A DNA stretch of 64,000 nt from contig CAYLPJ010000019.1 in the NCBI GenBank assembly GCA_964385465.1, positions 1 through 64,000 of the forward strand, in the 5' to 3' direction. The notes beneath the pieces are model-generated. The model made no database searches and had not been told where the DNA came from. It saw only the letters and a list, made by a program, of their open reading frames with translations. Position numbers and translations under genes: made by a program. This stretch comes from CAYLPJ01 sp964385465 (GTDB lineage: Bacteria; Planctomycetota; Phycisphaerae; SM23-33). Shown here piece after piece: positions 8,492 to 17,025 of this stretch (its first letter is position 1; the number at the start of each line of letters is the position of its first letter).

Positions 8492-8605
8492 ATGAAAGTG
8501 CGGTCTTCCGTCAAGCGAATTTGTGAGAACTGCCAGATCATCCGCCGCAAAGGCGTGGTGCGGGTGATCTGCTCGAACCCCAAGCACAAGCAGCGGCAGG
8601 GATAA
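8492..8605 (+). CDS. rpmJ: 50S ribosomal protein L36, zinc form
   Basis: A 37-residue product, MKVRSSVKRICENCQ at its start, with zinc ligands Cys11, Cys14, Cys27 and His32. This is the C+ form of L36, which binds 23S rRNA in the large subunit. Position between map and rpsM is standard, although infA (IF-1), often between map and rpmJ, is missing here. Confidence 0.97.
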   Translation: MKVRSSVKRICENCQIIRRKGVVRVICSNPKHKQRQG

Positions 8606-8653
8606 GCAGCCCCGACAGGCTGCCCAGGGCCCCCGAGGGCCGGGAGAGACGAT

Positions 8654-9037
8654 ATGCCCCGTGTTGCAGGCGTGGACATCCCCAACGACAAGCCGACGAC
8701 GTACGCCCTCCGGTACATCTTCGGCATCGGGCCGCGGTTCGCCGCGGACATCTGCAAGAAGACGAGCATCGACCCGATGAAGCGGGCCAAGGAGCTGACC
8801 GAAGAGGAGCTCTCCCGCATCGCCGGCGTGCTGGACAACGACTACGTCATCGAGGGCCAGCTCCGCCGGCAGGTCCAGCAGAGCATCGCGCGGCTGCGGG
8901 ACATCAACAGCTACCGGGGCATGCGGCACCGCCGCGGCCTGCCGGTACGCGGGCAGCGGACCAAGACCAACGCCCGTGCGCGGAAGGGCCCCAAGAAGAC
9001 GGTCGCCGGCAAGAAGTCGGTCAAGGAGATGCGGTAA
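8654..9037 (+). CDS. rpsM: 30S ribosomal protein S13
   Basis: S13 lies at the top of the 30S head and contacts the P-site tRNA and L5. The 127-residue product has MPRVAGVDIPNDK at the N-terminus and the HRRGLPVRGQRTKTNARARKGP signature (cut here to its middle, RGLPVRGQRT). Length is normal. It is the first long gene of the alpha-operon part, preceded by GGGAGAG. Confidence 0.97.
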   Translation: MPRVAGVDIPNDKPTTYALRYIFGIGPRFAADICKKTSIDPMKRAKELTEEELSRIAGVLDNDYVIEGQLRRQVQQSIARLRDINSYRGMRHRRGLPVRGQRTKTNARARKGPKKTVAGKKSVKEMR

Positions 9038-9040
9038 GCC

Positions 9041-9424
9041 ATGGCACAGTCGCGACGAAGCAAGCGCGTACGGAAGAACGTCGCCCGTGGGATCGTCCAC
9101 GTCAAGGCGACCTTCAACAACACCCTGGTGGCCATCACGGACACCAACGGGGACACCCTGGCGACCGCCTCGGGCGGGACGATCGGCTTCAAGGGCTCGC
9201 GAAAGTCCACGCCGTTCGCGGCCCAGCGGGCCGCCCGGACGTGCGCCGAGAAGGTCCGCAAGATGGGCCTCAACGAGGTCGAGGTGCGGGTCAACGGGCC
9301 CGGCAGCGGACGCGAGGGCGCGATCACCGCGCTCCAGGCCGCCGGGCTGAAGATCATCTCCATCGAGGACGTCACCCCCATTCCGCACAACGGGTGCCGC
9401 CCCCGCAAGAAACGACGCGTCTGA
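9041..9424 (+). CDS. rpsK: 30S ribosomal protein S11
   Basis: S11 forms part of the platform near the E-site mRNA. The 127-residue product has GIVHVKATFNNTLVAITD, the conserved AAQRAA helix and the terminal PHNGCRPRKKRRV. Spacing to rpsM is 3 nt, consistent with coupled translation. Confidence 0.97.
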   Translation: MAQSRRSKRVRKNVARGIVHVKATFNNTLVAITDTNGDTLATASGGTIGFKGSRKSTPFAAQRAARTCAEKVRKMGLNEVEVRVNGPGSGREGAITALQAAGLKIISIEDVTPIPHNGCRPRKKRRV

Positions 9425-9459
9425 CCCACGGCGCGAACGAGCAAGGAGCGTAACGGACG

Positions 9460-10092
9460 ATGGGACGCTATACCGGACCTTCATGCAGGCAGTGCCGCCG
9501 CGAGGGCATCAAGCTGATGCTGAAGGGCACGCGCTGCGAGACGGCCAAGTGCCCGATGGAACGCCAGTGGCGCAACGCCCCCCCGGGCATGCATTCCTGG
9601 CGCCGCGGGAGAGGCAGCGAATACCGCCTCCGCCTCCGCGAGAAGCAGAAGGTCAAACGCTACTACGGCGTGTTCGAGAAACAGTTTATGCGCTACTTCC
9701 GCAAGGCCGAGCGACAGAAGGGCAATACCGGCTCGGCCCTGTTGAGCATCCTGGAGCGCAGGCTGGACAACGTCTTCTGCAAGCTGGGGCTCGCGCCGTC
9801 GCGGGCGTCGGCGAGGCAGACGATCGGGCACGGGCACGTCTACGTCAACGGGCGCCGGGTCACCACGCCCGGCTACCTCGTGAGCGTGGGGGACCGGGTG
9901 ACGCTGAAGGACTCCGAGAAGTCCCGAAAGCTCGTCCGCGGCTGGCTGGAAGAGCTCGGCGAGCCGAGCCCGCAGAACTGGCTGAAGCTGGACTTGACCA
10001 AGCTCGAAGCGGAGATCCTCGCCGTCCCCACACGCGAGGACGTGCAGATCCCCGTCGAAGAGCAGCTCATCGTCGAGTTGTGCGGGCAGTAG
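9460..10092 (+). CDS. rpsD: 30S ribosomal protein S4, zinc-binding form
   Basis: S4 nucleates 30S assembly by binding the 5' domain of 16S rRNA and represses the alpha operon in E. coli. The 210-residue product carries an N-terminal zinc knuckle (Cys9, Cys12, Cys26, Cys31). This fits the zinc-loaded forms of S14 and L36 found in the same operon. The S4 RNA-binding domain around residues 100-160 includes SRASARQTIGHGHVYVNGR. Confidence 0.97.
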   Translation: MGRYTGPSCRQCRREGIKLMLKGTRCETAKCPMERQWRNAPPGMHSWRRGRGSEYRLRLREKQKVKRYYGVFEKQFMRYFRKAERQKGNTGSALLSILERRLDNVFCKLGLAPSRASARQTIGHGHVYVNGRRVTTPGYLVSVGDRVTLKDSEKSRKLVRGWLEELGEPSPQNWLKLDLTKLEAEILAVPTREDVQIPVEEQLIVELCGQ

Positions 10093-10152
10093 GCCGCCGC
10101 GGCAGACCGCGACGGCAGCGCGATTGGATCGAACCCTTACGGAGATAGGCGA

Positions 10153-11184
10153 ATGCGAATCAGGTGGCGCGGCCTCGAGTTGCCTACGCGAGTGGTCAAC
10201 GATCAGGAAGTCTCCACCCCGACGTACGGGCGCTTCCTCGTCGAGCCGTTCGAGCGCGGCTTCGGCATCACGGTCGGAAACTCGCTGAGGCGAATCCTCC
10301 TGAGCAGCCTGGAAGGCGCTGCGGTCACGGACATCAAGATCGCCGGCGCCGAGCATGAGTTCACCTCGCTGCCCGGGGTCCTGGAAGATGTCACCGACAT
10401 CATCCTCAACATCAAAACGCTCGTGGTCAAGAATCACAGCGACGAGCCCAAGACCCTCACCGTCCACAGCGAGGTCAAGGGCCCCATTACCGCCGATATG
10501 ATCGACTGCGATCCCTCCATCGAGATCATCAACGGCGACCTCGTTCTGGCCACACTCACCGACGACGTGGCCTTCGACATGGAGATGACCGTCGAGACCG
10601 GCCGGGGCTACATCCCCGCCGAAGACATGATCGACCCCGAGGAAGATCAGGAGATCGGGCGCATCGCCGTCGACGCCGCCTTCTCCCCGGTCACCCGCGT
10701 CCGCTACCGCACCGAGGACACGCGCGTCGGGCAGCGGACCAACTACGACCGCCTGGTCATGGAAATCTGGACCAACGGGACCGTCACCCCCGAGATGGCC
10801 ATGGTCGAGGCCGGCAAAATCCTCCGAAAGCACCTCAACCCCTTCGTGCAGTATTTCGAGCTCGGCGAGCAGATCGTCGAGTCCTCCGTCGCCGAGGTCA
10901 CGCAGGACGTCGACACCGAGCTCCAGCAGAAGCTCAACATGTCCGTCCACGAGCTGGAGCTCAGCGTGCGGGCGAACAACTGCCTGGAGGCCGCCAAAAT
11001 CGAGAAGGTCGGCCAGCTCGTCCGCATGACCGAGGCCGACCTGCTGAAGATCCGAAGCTTCGGCAAGACCTCCCTCCGCGAGGTCAAGCGGAAGCTCCAG
11101 GACCTCGGGCTCACCCTCGGCATGAACGTCCCGTTCGACATGCCCGAGCCGGAGGCCGTCGCCGAAGAGGAAGAGAGCGAGTAA
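10153..11184 (+). CDS. rpoA: RNA polymerase alpha subunit
   Basis: The alpha subunit dimerises to start polymerase assembly and contacts UP elements and activators. The 343-residue product has the N-terminal assembly domain with GITVGNSLRRILLSSLEGAAV. After an acidic linker comes the alpha-CTD with NCLEAAKIEKVGQL and IRSFGKTSLREVKRKL. A GGAGATAGGCG ribosome-binding region precedes ATG 10153. It lies between rpsD and rplQ as usual. Confidence 0.98.
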   Translation: MRIRWRGLELPTRVVNDQEVSTPTYGRFLVEPFERGFGITVGNSLRRILLSSLEGAAVTDIKIAGAEHEFTSLPGVLEDVTDIILNIKTLVVKNHSDEPKTLTVHSEVKGPITADMIDCDPSIEIINGDLVLATLTDDVAFDMEMTVETGRGYIPAEDMIDPEEDQEIGRIAVDAAFSPVTRVRYRTEDTRVGQRTNYDRLVMEIWTNGTVTPEMAMVEAGKILRKHLNPFVQYFELGEQIVESSVAEVTQDVDTELQQKLNMSVHELELSVRANNCLEAAKIEKVGQLVRMTEADLLKIRSFGKTSLREVKRKLQDLGLTLGMNVPFDMPEPEAVAEEEESE

Positions 11185-11251
11185 CCCCCGGCCGCCGGCG
11201 GCGCCCGCCCGGCCGACAGATGCACACGAAGCGAAAGAAGGGTACCGTATT

Positions 11252-11884
11252 ATGCGTCACCGGATGCAAGGGAAACGTCTCGGCCGCTCGACGACGCACC
11301 GGATCGCGATGCGCCGCAACATGGCCGCGTCGCTGTTCCAGCACGGCGCGATCCGCACGACGGTCGCCAAGGCCAAGGAGCTTCGCCGGTTCGTCGAGAA
11401 GCTGATCACCCAGGCGAAGAAGGGCACGCTGCACGCCCGCCGCCGCGTCCTCAGCGAGCTGGGGCGGGACACGGTGATGTTCGACGACGAAGGCGAGGCG
11501 ATGGACGCCACGGTCGTCCAGAGACTCTTCGACGAGATCGCCCCGCGATACGCCGACCGCCCCGGAGGCTACACCCGGATCATCCGCATCGGCGAGCGCC
11601 GCATCGGAGACGCCGGCGAGCAGGTCATCCTCCAGCTCGTCGAGGAGGAACTGCCCGACCGAAGCGCACGCAGCGGGCCCAGCCGCCGACGCCGCCGCGC
11701 CTCCAGACGCCACCAGGCCGCCGAAGCCGCCGGCGCCGCCACCGCCACCCAAGAGCCCCCCGCCGACGAAGCCGCCGGCGAGCAACCCCCCGCCGACGAG
11801 CAGCCGGACAGCGAACCCGAAGCGGCCGCCGACGCCGAAGGCCAGAGCGACCAGGGCGAGGAAGACTCCGAAGAGAAGGCCTGA
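11252..11884 (+). CDS. rplQ: 50S ribosomal protein L17 with long C-terminal extension
   Basis: L17 surrounds the tunnel exit. Residues 1 to about 135 match the family (MRHRMQGKRLGRSTTHR, then the helix-rich core). The remaining roughly 75 residues are an Arg-rich stretch followed by an acidic Ala/Pro/Glu tail ending EEDSEEKA. Typical L17 has 115-135 residues; this one has 210. A shorter in-frame overlap upstream (ATG 11220) is out of frame and ignored. It closes the ribosomal-protein series. Confidence 0.96.
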   Translation: MRHRMQGKRLGRSTTHRIAMRRNMAASLFQHGAIRTTVAKAKELRRFVEKLITQAKKGTLHARRRVLSELGRDTVMFDDEGEAMDATVVQRLFDEIAPRYADRPGGYTRIIRIGERRIGDAGEQVILQLVEEELPDRSARSGPSRRRRRASRRHQAAEAAGAATATQEPPADEAAGEQPPADEQPDSEPEAAADAEGQSDQGEEDSEEKA

Positions 11885-12077
11885 TAGCCGCCCCCGCGCC
11901 AACCCGCCCAGACGCCCGCATTACCGGCAGCAGGGGGCGCGCCCGGCCGGGGATGGGATGCGATGCCCGGACGGAAGGCCTCGGGGGGTTCCATTGCAGC
12001 CCCCCCAGCGCGTACCATGGTTTCCGCCCGGCCGACCGTGTCGGCCCGTCGCACGAACGGGCGAAAGGGACGCGAAC

Positions 12078-12500
12078 ATGAGAGACCCCGACTGCATCTT
12101 CTGCAAAATCCTCAACGGCGACATCCCGGCCGAGAAGATCATCGAGGATGACGCCTGCCTGGCCTTGATGGACATCGGCCCGCTGGCCGAGGGGCACGTG
12201 CTGCTGATTCCCGGCCAGCACTATGTCACCGCCGACGAGATGCCCGCCGACGAGGCCGGGGCGATGCTGCGACACATCCCCAAGCTGGTCCGGGCCGTCA
12301 AGCGGGCCACCGGCAGCGAGGGCGCCAACGTCCTCCAGAACAACGGCAAGGTCGCCCACCAGGAGGTGATGCACGTGCACTTCCACGTCATCCCCAGGCG
12401 GCAGGGCGACGCGTTCCACTTCAACTGGCCCGCCGGAAGCTACCCCGAGGGCCGCATGAGCGAACTGGCTGCGAAGATCCGCGACGCCCTCGGCGACTGA
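12078..12500 (+). CDS. HIT family nucleotide hydrolase/transferase
   Basis: HIT proteins of the HINT branch hydrolyse purine nucleoside phosphoramidates such as AMP-lysine. The 140-residue product begins with CIFCKILNGDIPAEKI, in which the CIFCKI start is typical. It ends in the catalytic triad region HVHFHVIPR, with His99, His101 and His103. Cytosolic; no signal peptide. AAAGGGACG precedes ATG 12078. Substrate cannot be read from sequence. Monocistronic or paired with the next gene, 132 nt downstream. Confidence 0.92.
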   Translation: MRDPDCIFCKILNGDIPAEKIIEDDACLALMDIGPLAEGHVLLIPGQHYVTADEMPADEAGAMLRHIPKLVRAVKRATGSEGANVLQNNGKVAHQEVMHVHFHVIPRRQGDAFHFNWPAGSYPEGRMSELAAKIRDALGD

Positions 12501-12632
12501 CCGCGACGGGCACTGAGCCGGCCGGCGGGTACACCGGAAATCCCGCGGCCGCGATGACGACAACACGTACATCAGCCGCCTTCCCGCGGCGCGCCGGCCG
12601 GTCCGGCCACGCGGCGGCGGCAGGAGCGAACC

Positions 12633-13229
12633 GTGCGACTACAAACAAGCATTCTGGCGGCGTCGGCCCTTGCGTTGGTTCTGTCGGCCGTGGTCGGGTG
12701 CAACGGGAGCGGACAGATGAGCGACGCAGGCGGCAGCGACTTCCCCGTGGTGGTGATCGAGACGTCCGAGGGCACGATCCGCGCCGAGCTCTGGCCGGAC
12801 AAGGCCCCGATCACCGTGGAGAACTTCCTGAAGTACGTCGACGACGGGCACTACAACGGGACGGTGTTCCACCGGTGCATCCGGGGCTTCATGGTCCAGG
12901 GCGGCGGGTTCACGCCGGCCGGCGAGCAGAAGCCCACCCGCCCGCCGATCAAGAACGAGGCGGACAACGGCCTGAAGAACGCCCGCGGCACGCTGGCGAT
13001 GGCCCGCACGTCGGACGTCAACAGCGCGACGGCGCAGTTCTTCATCAACACGGCCGACAACGAGTTTCTCAACCACGGCGTGCGGGACTTCGGCTACGCG
13101 GTGTTCGGCCAGGTCCTCAGCGGCATGGACGTGGTGGACAAGATCGAGCAGGCCCCCGTCAAGAACCCCCAGATGGGCGACCCGGTGAACCCGGTGGTGA
13201 TCGAGTCGATCCGAAGGGAAGGGAGTTGA
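12633..13229 (+). CDS. Cyclophilin-type peptidyl-prolyl isomerase, lipoprotein
   Basis: Cyclophilins catalyse cis-trans isomerisation of X-Pro bonds. The product has 198 residues. A signal peptide ends in a lipobox (SAVVGC, Cys23), so export and lipid anchoring are predicted. The cyclophilin domain covers about residues 38-195. It has VFHRCIRGFMVQGG, which includes the catalytic Arg of the FHR motif, then AMART and SATAQFFIN. Start is GTG 12633 after CAGGAG. A periplasmic folding role is inferred from the lipobox. Confidence 0.93.
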   Translation: MRLQTSILAASALALVLSAVVGCNGSGQMSDAGGSDFPVVVIETSEGTIRAELWPDKAPITVENFLKYVDDGHYNGTVFHRCIRGFMVQGGGFTPAGEQKPTRPPIKNEADNGLKNARGTLAMARTSDVNSATAQFFINTADNEFLNHGVRDFGYAVFGQVLSGMDVVDKIEQAPVKNPQMGDPVNPVVIESIRREGS

Positions 13230-13350
13230 GGTCGCCTGAAACGGCCAACGCTCCGCGCGTGGGCGTGCGGGCGCCTTGATCGTGGTCCCGGCTTCCGCGC
13301 GGCTGTTCGGGACTTGCCGTCTGCCGGCCGGCGGCCCCGCCGCCACGCCG

Positions 13351-13380
13351 TTGACGCACGGCGCCGCCGCCGCATACGAT
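13351..13380 (+). promoter_or_regulatory. Putative sigma70-type promoter of the GT2 gene
   Basis: TTGACG (13351-13356), an 18-nt spacer, then TACGAT (13375-13380), about 54 nt before the glycosyltransferase ATG. The fit is good against the E. coli consensus but the region is GC-rich and no transcription start is known. Confidence 0.4.
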
Positions 13381-13433
13381 GGTAGGTTACGCGACGATCG
13401 GGCATCGGCCGGGCGGCCGGCATCGAGACACGT

Positions 13434-14957
13434 ATGAACTGGGCAGACTTCGCGGAAACCGTATTCATGACCGTCTACACCTTCGCCCTGGTGATGGTGT
13501 CGGCGTACGGTCTGCACCGGTACGTGATCGTCTACCTGTACTGGAAGCACCGCCGCAAGGCCCCGCCGGAGCCGAAGCGGTTCGACGAGCTGCCCGTGGT
13601 CACCGTGCAGTTGCCGATGTACAACGAGCCGCACGTCGCCCGGCGGATCATCGACAAGGCCTGCGAGATCGACTACCCCCCCGACCGGCTCCAGATCCAG
13701 GTCCTCGACGACAGTACCGACGAGACGTGCGAGATCGCCCGTGCCGCCGTCTCCGAACACGCCGCTGCCGGCGTCGACATCGAGTACATCCACCGCGACT
13801 GCCGAGACGGCTTCAAGGCCGGGGCGCTGGAGAACGGCCTGCGGCGCGCGCGGGGGGAGTTCGTCACGATCTTCGACGCCGACTTCGTCCCCGCCCCGGA
13901 CATCCTCAAACGGTCCATCCACTACTTCACCGACCCGAAGGTCTGCGTCGTCCAGACCCGCTGGGTTCACCTCAACCGCGACAGCAGCGTGTTGACCCGC
14001 ACGCAGGCCATCCTGCTCGACGGGCACTTCGCCATCGAGCACGTCGCCCGCAACCGCTCGGCGCGGTTCATGAACTTCAACGGCACGGCCGGGACGTGGC
14101 GAAGGGCCGCCATCGAGGACGCCGGTGGCTGGCAGCACGACACGCTGACCGAGGACCTGGACCTGTCCTACCGAGCTCAGCTTCGCGGCTGGCGGTTCGT
14201 GTTCCTTCCGGACCTGACGGCCCCGGCGGAGCTGCCGCCGGAGATGGCGGCCTTCAAGGCCCAGCAGTTCCGCTGGACCAAGGGCGGGGCGCAGACGGCG
14301 CTGAAGATGCTGCCGAAGGTCCTGCTCAGCAAGCTGCCGCTGAAGGTCAAGATCGAATCCGTCTTCCACCTGACCGGCTTCACGCTCCACCTGTACATGC
14401 TCATGCTCGTGGTGATGATGTACCCGGCCATGTACATGAAGACCGTGCCCATCGCCGACGGCTCGCCCTGGCGCAGCGCGTTCGACGTGGGGGTCTTCTG
14501 CCTGGCGACCCTCTCGGCCAGCGTGTTCTACCTCGCCAGCCAGTTGGAGCTCTTCCGCGACTGGCGGACCGTGCTGAAGTACATGCCCATGATCATGGCC
14601 GTCGGCGTCGGACTGTCGGTCTCCAACGCCAAGGCGATCCTTGAGGCGCTGTTCGGTCGGCAGAGCGAATTCGTCCGAACGCCGAAGTACGGCACCCTCG
14701 CCGGCCGGGCACGCGCCGACGCCGCCCGACGCGGGCGAAAGACACGCCGCCTGCTGCCCGCCGTGGAGATGCTCTTCGGGCTCTACATGGCCGGGTGCCT
14801 CGTCGAGAGCCTCGTGCACTTCCACTCCGCCATCGCCGCCCCGTTCCTCGCGATCTTCACCTTCGGATTCTTCTACGTCTCGGTCTCGTCCGTGGCGGCG
14901 CGGGTCGCCTCGTCGCGTGCGGTCGAGGCCTCGCGCGCGGCCGAAGCGCGGCCGTGA
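13434..14957 (+). CDS. Membrane glycosyltransferase family 2 (cellulose/mannan synthase-like)
   Basis: A processive beta-glycosyltransferase is predicted, which would polymerise a sugar from a nucleotide sugar while exporting the chain. The 507-residue product has an N-terminal membrane helix (about 8-30). The GT-A catalytic domain carries DDS (92-94), DAD (148-150), the catalytic Asp in TEDLD (near 241) and Q-x-x-RW (277-281). Further membrane helices lie after about residue 310. The layout resembles CslA-type beta-mannan or glucan synthases. No PilZ domain or BcsB partner is seen nearby, so the product is uncertain. The start lacks a clear Shine-Dalgarno site. Confidence 0.88.
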   Translation: MNWADFAETVFMTVYTFALVMVSAYGLHRYVIVYLYWKHRRKAPPEPKRFDELPVVTVQLPMYNEPHVARRIIDKACEIDYPPDRLQIQVLDDSTDETCEIARAAVSEHAAAGVDIEYIHRDCRDGFKAGALENGLRRARGEFVTIFDADFVPAPDILKRSIHYFTDPKVCVVQTRWVHLNRDSSVLTRTQAILLDGHFAIEHVARNRSARFMNFNGTAGTWRRAAIEDAGGWQHDTLTEDLDLSYRAQLRGWRFVFLPDLTAPAELPPEMAAFKAQQFRWTKGGAQTALKMLPKVLLSKLPLKVKIESVFHLTGFTLHLYMLMLVVMMYPAMYMKTVPIADGSPWRSAFDVGVFCLATLSASVFYLASQLELFRDWRTVLKYMPMIMAVGVGLSVSNAKAILEALFGRQSEFVRTPKYGTLAGRARADAARRGRKTRRLLPAVEMLFGLYMAGCLVESLVHFHSAIAAPFLAIFTFGFFYVSVSSVAARVASSRAVEASRAAEARP

Positions 14958-15094
14958 GGCGGCTCGCCCGCTCGGCACCCGTCGTCAAGCTTCAGCGGAC
15001 GCGGCATTCGAGTGCGCAGGGCCGGAACCGGGAAATCCCTCACGCGGGGTCGGACAGGATACGGTAAGATGTCCGCGTCGGCGAACCGGCACGC

Positions 15095-15176
15095 GCGAGG
15101 GTGGCGGAATTGGCAGACGCGCCAGGTTTAGGTCCTGGTCCCGCAAGGGGTGCGGGTTCGAGTCCCGCCCCTCGCA
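15095..15176 (+). tRNA. tRNA-Leu (anticodon UAG)
   Basis: The 82-nt sequence folds as a class II tRNA. The acceptor stem GCGAGGG (15095-15101) pairs with CCCTCGC (15169-15175). The anticodon stem is CCAGG (15122-15126) with CCTGG (15134-15138), enclosing loop TTTAGGT with anticodon TAG at 15129-15131. A long variable arm follows, and the T arm is GCGGG/CCCGC around TTCGAGT. The discriminator A (15176) fits leucine. CCA is not encoded. A TAAGAT (15065-15070) could be its -10 element. Confidence 0.97.
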
Positions 15177-15342
15177 GTCCACGGCAAGCACCGGAGCTCA
15201 AACAAGGATCGAGAGCCGAATCCCGACAGGCGAGGTCGACCCCGGCGCCTGTCGCGCGCCGGGGGCGGCCCCCGGGCGGCTCGCATTCGGTGTCTGGTGT
15301 TCGGCGGCCGGCTTCGGGCTTCGCGGGCCGCGCGGAAACGTG

Positions 15343-15371
15343 TTGCGGGGGAGGCGAAGCGACGGTATCAT
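15343..15371 (+). promoter_or_regulatory. Putative promoter inside the gene-free stretch
   Basis: TTGCGG (15343-15348), a 17-nt spacer and TATCAT (15366-15371), followed by AAAGG. The -10 element matches the sigma70 consensus at five of six positions. Transcription would start near 15378, some 435 nt before the next gene, implying a very long leader or a separate RNA. Confidence 0.42.
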
Positions 15372-15665
15372 AAAGGTGTGGCGAGGGCCGCGTGAAGGCT
15401 TTCAGTGCAGCACGAACGCGGCGTTCGGCGCATGCGTATCACATCCCGGCGGGCGGTTTCGACGCCGTCGGCCGGACGAGTTGCACGTGACGAGCTGCTC
15501 TCTCCGGGCGGGCTTTCATGCCTGCCCAAGCGGGCTCACGTCGGGCGCCTTCGGGCGGCCCAGGCCCGCCATGCCAGACGCGGCCGAGTTCGGGGCTTCG
15601 ACCGATCCGGGCCCGGCCAGACGCGAGCGGATGCCGCACCCCGTGCATTCCGCCGTCTTTGTGCG

Positions 15666-15688
15666 GCGGCGTTCGGGGAAAACGCCGC
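15666..15688 (+). repeat. Perfect 8-bp inverted repeat (hairpin)
   Basis: GCGGCGTT (15666-15673) and AACGCCGC (15681-15688) flank a 7-nt loop. There is no T tract after it, so it is not a standard intrinsic terminator. It lies between the two promoter-like motifs and could end a transcript started near 15378. Confidence 0.4.
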
Positions 15689-15696
15689 AGGAGCGA

Positions 15697-15725
15697 TTGC
15701 GGACAACGCCCGCGCATGCTAAAAG
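15697..15725 (+). promoter_or_regulatory. Putative promoter of the VWA-ExbBD cluster
   Basis: TTGCGG (15697-15702), a 17-nt spacer and TAAAAG (15720-15725), about 88 nt upstream of the first gene of the envelope cluster. Both boxes fit sigma70 only partly. The -35 hexamer is identical to that of the upstream candidate at 15343. Confidence 0.35.
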
Positions 15726-15812
15726 AATGGTTCTCCGGACGGTGCGGTTCGGTCGCGCCCGGCGGCAGTCGGGCAGAATCGCCCGCCTTGTCAGCGACGA
15801 GGAGGTCCGAGA

Positions 15813-17006
15813 ATGGCTGTCGATTTTCGTTGTGAGAACTGCGGCAAGCTGCTGAGCATCGAGGCCGATCCCGGCAGCGCCGTCCGCTGCCCGCACTGCC
15901 GCAAGAAGGTCACCGTGCCGGAAGGCCTGGCCTCGCTGCCGCGCCCCCACGTGCCGCCCAACGCCCAGCAGCAACAGCAGGCCCCGCCGCCCCAGCAGCA
16001 GGGGGGGCAGGACCAGGAGGGCGAGGAAGAGGAGGAAGAGGAGTTCGAGGGCGAGATGATGGGCGCCATGGCCACCATCATGCCCTGGGTCATCAGCGTC
16101 TTCCTGCACCTCGGCCTGTTCCTGATCATGCTGTTCTTCGTCATGATGGTGCCCAGGAAGATCCCCGAGAACGTCGTCATCCCCGACGCCGTGCTCAACC
16201 CCCGCAACCCCGGCGGGGTGATGAACCCCAAGACCAAGACCCTCTCCAAGAGCACCAACCGGCGCCGCACCGTCGTCAAGCGGTACACCAAGCGGGAGGA
16301 GCGCGTCGACAAGGGCAAGACGGACAAGACCGTCGAGCTGCTGGCCCCTTCGGCCGACGGCGCCAAGGGCGGCGCGGCCGAGCTTGGCCTGACCACCAGC
16401 GACAGCCGCGGCGGCCCGCGGAGCCGGTTCTTCGGCTCCGGCGGCAATGCCTACCACATTGTCTACGTGGTGGACCGCAGCGGATCGATGGCGCCGACCT
16501 TCGACGAGGTCCGCATCGAGATGCTCAAGTCCATCAGCCGCCTCCAGCCCGTCCAGGACTTCTCGATCATCCTGTTCAGCAACAACAAGTACATCGAGGG
16601 TCCCAAGAAGCACCTCGTCCACGCGGACATGACCAACAAGCTGGCGGCCACGCGGTTTCTCAAGAAGGTCACCGCCAGCGGGCAGACGACCGTCCTGCCG
16701 GCGCTGAAGCGCGCGTTCACGGTGCTGAAGTACGCCGACCGCAAGCGCCCGGGCAAGCTGATCTACCTGCTCAGCGACGGCGACTTCGCCGGCGTCACGG
16801 GCGGCAGCACGTACCAGACCGACGACGGCAAGCTCCTCCAGGGCAACGAGGCGGTCGTGCAGTGGCTCAAGGACAACAACGTCAAGAAGGACGTCTACGT
16901 CAACACGTTCCTCTACCGCTCCCAGCAGGAGTCGGCCATCGAGGTCATGAAGGCCGTCGCCCACCAGAACGGCGGGCGGTTCAAGCTGGTCAGTCAGGAC
17001 GAATAG
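15813..17006 (+). CDS. Zinc-ribbon, membrane-anchored von Willebrand factor A protein
   Basis: Function unknown; VWA domains bind protein partners through a metal site. The 397-residue product starts with a zinc ribbon (Cys7, Cys10, Cys26, Cys29). Then come a Pro/Gln-rich linker, a strongly acidic run (about 70-82), a membrane helix (about 88-112) and a basic linker. The VWA domain runs from about residue 210 to the end with an intact MIDAS start D221-R-S-G-S225. The topology suggests a cytoplasmic zinc ribbon and periplasmic VWA. GACGAGGAGG precedes the ATG. First gene of a run reaching to 24359. Confidence 0.85.
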   Translation: MAVDFRCENCGKLLSIEADPGSAVRCPHCRKKVTVPEGLASLPRPHVPPNAQQQQQAPPPQQQGGQDQEGEEEEEEEFEGEMMGAMATIMPWVISVFLHLGLFLIMLFFVMMVPRKIPENVVIPDAVLNPRNPGGVMNPKTKTLSKSTNRRRTVVKRYTKREERVDKGKTDKTVELLAPSADGAKGGAAELGLTTSDSRGGPRSRFFGSGGNAYHIVYVVDRSGSMAPTFDEVRIEMLKSISRLQPVQDFSIILFSNNKYIEGPKKHLVHADMTNKLAATRFLKKVTASGQTTVLPALKRAFTVLKYADRKRPGKLIYLLSDGDFAGVTGGSTYQTDDGKLLQGNEAVVQWLKDNNVKKDVYVNTFLYRSQQESAIEVMKAVAHQNGGRFKLVSQDE

Positions 17007-17025
17007 CCCCCACAGCGAGGCGGAT

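Larger units (their letters stand above)
15177..15812. other. 636-nt stretch without a recognisable gene
   Basis: No open frame here has coding character supported by a domain; the long frames are incidental to high GC. Two promoter-like motifs lie on the plus strand (15343-15371 and 15697-15725), and a perfect 8-bp inverted repeat is at 15666-15688. The region was compared by eye with SRP RNA, tmRNA and RNase P RNA signatures and none was seen. It may hold a small RNA or only the leader of the VWA gene. Confidence 0.5.

Noticed and set aside
11983..12006. Terminator after rplQ from a G6/C6 pairing
   Set aside because: The stem is only G:C homopolymer with no T run, likely by chance in this composition.
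12639..14978. A 779-codon open frame on the minus strand, and other long minus-strand frames at 19488-22418, 24098-26686 and 56547-60284
   Set aside because: They lie opposite clearly coding genes (cyclophilin and GT2; ExbD/TPR; haem-motif protein; LysM to murE). Their sequences are low-complexity Arg/Gly/His/Asp mixtures with no domain, as expected of antisense frames in high-GC DNA.
14641..15855. A 404-codon plus-strand frame overlapping the end of the GT2 gene, tRNA-Leu and the start of the VWA gene
   Set aside because: It runs through the tRNA gene and across the starts of two real genes; the sequence has no domain.
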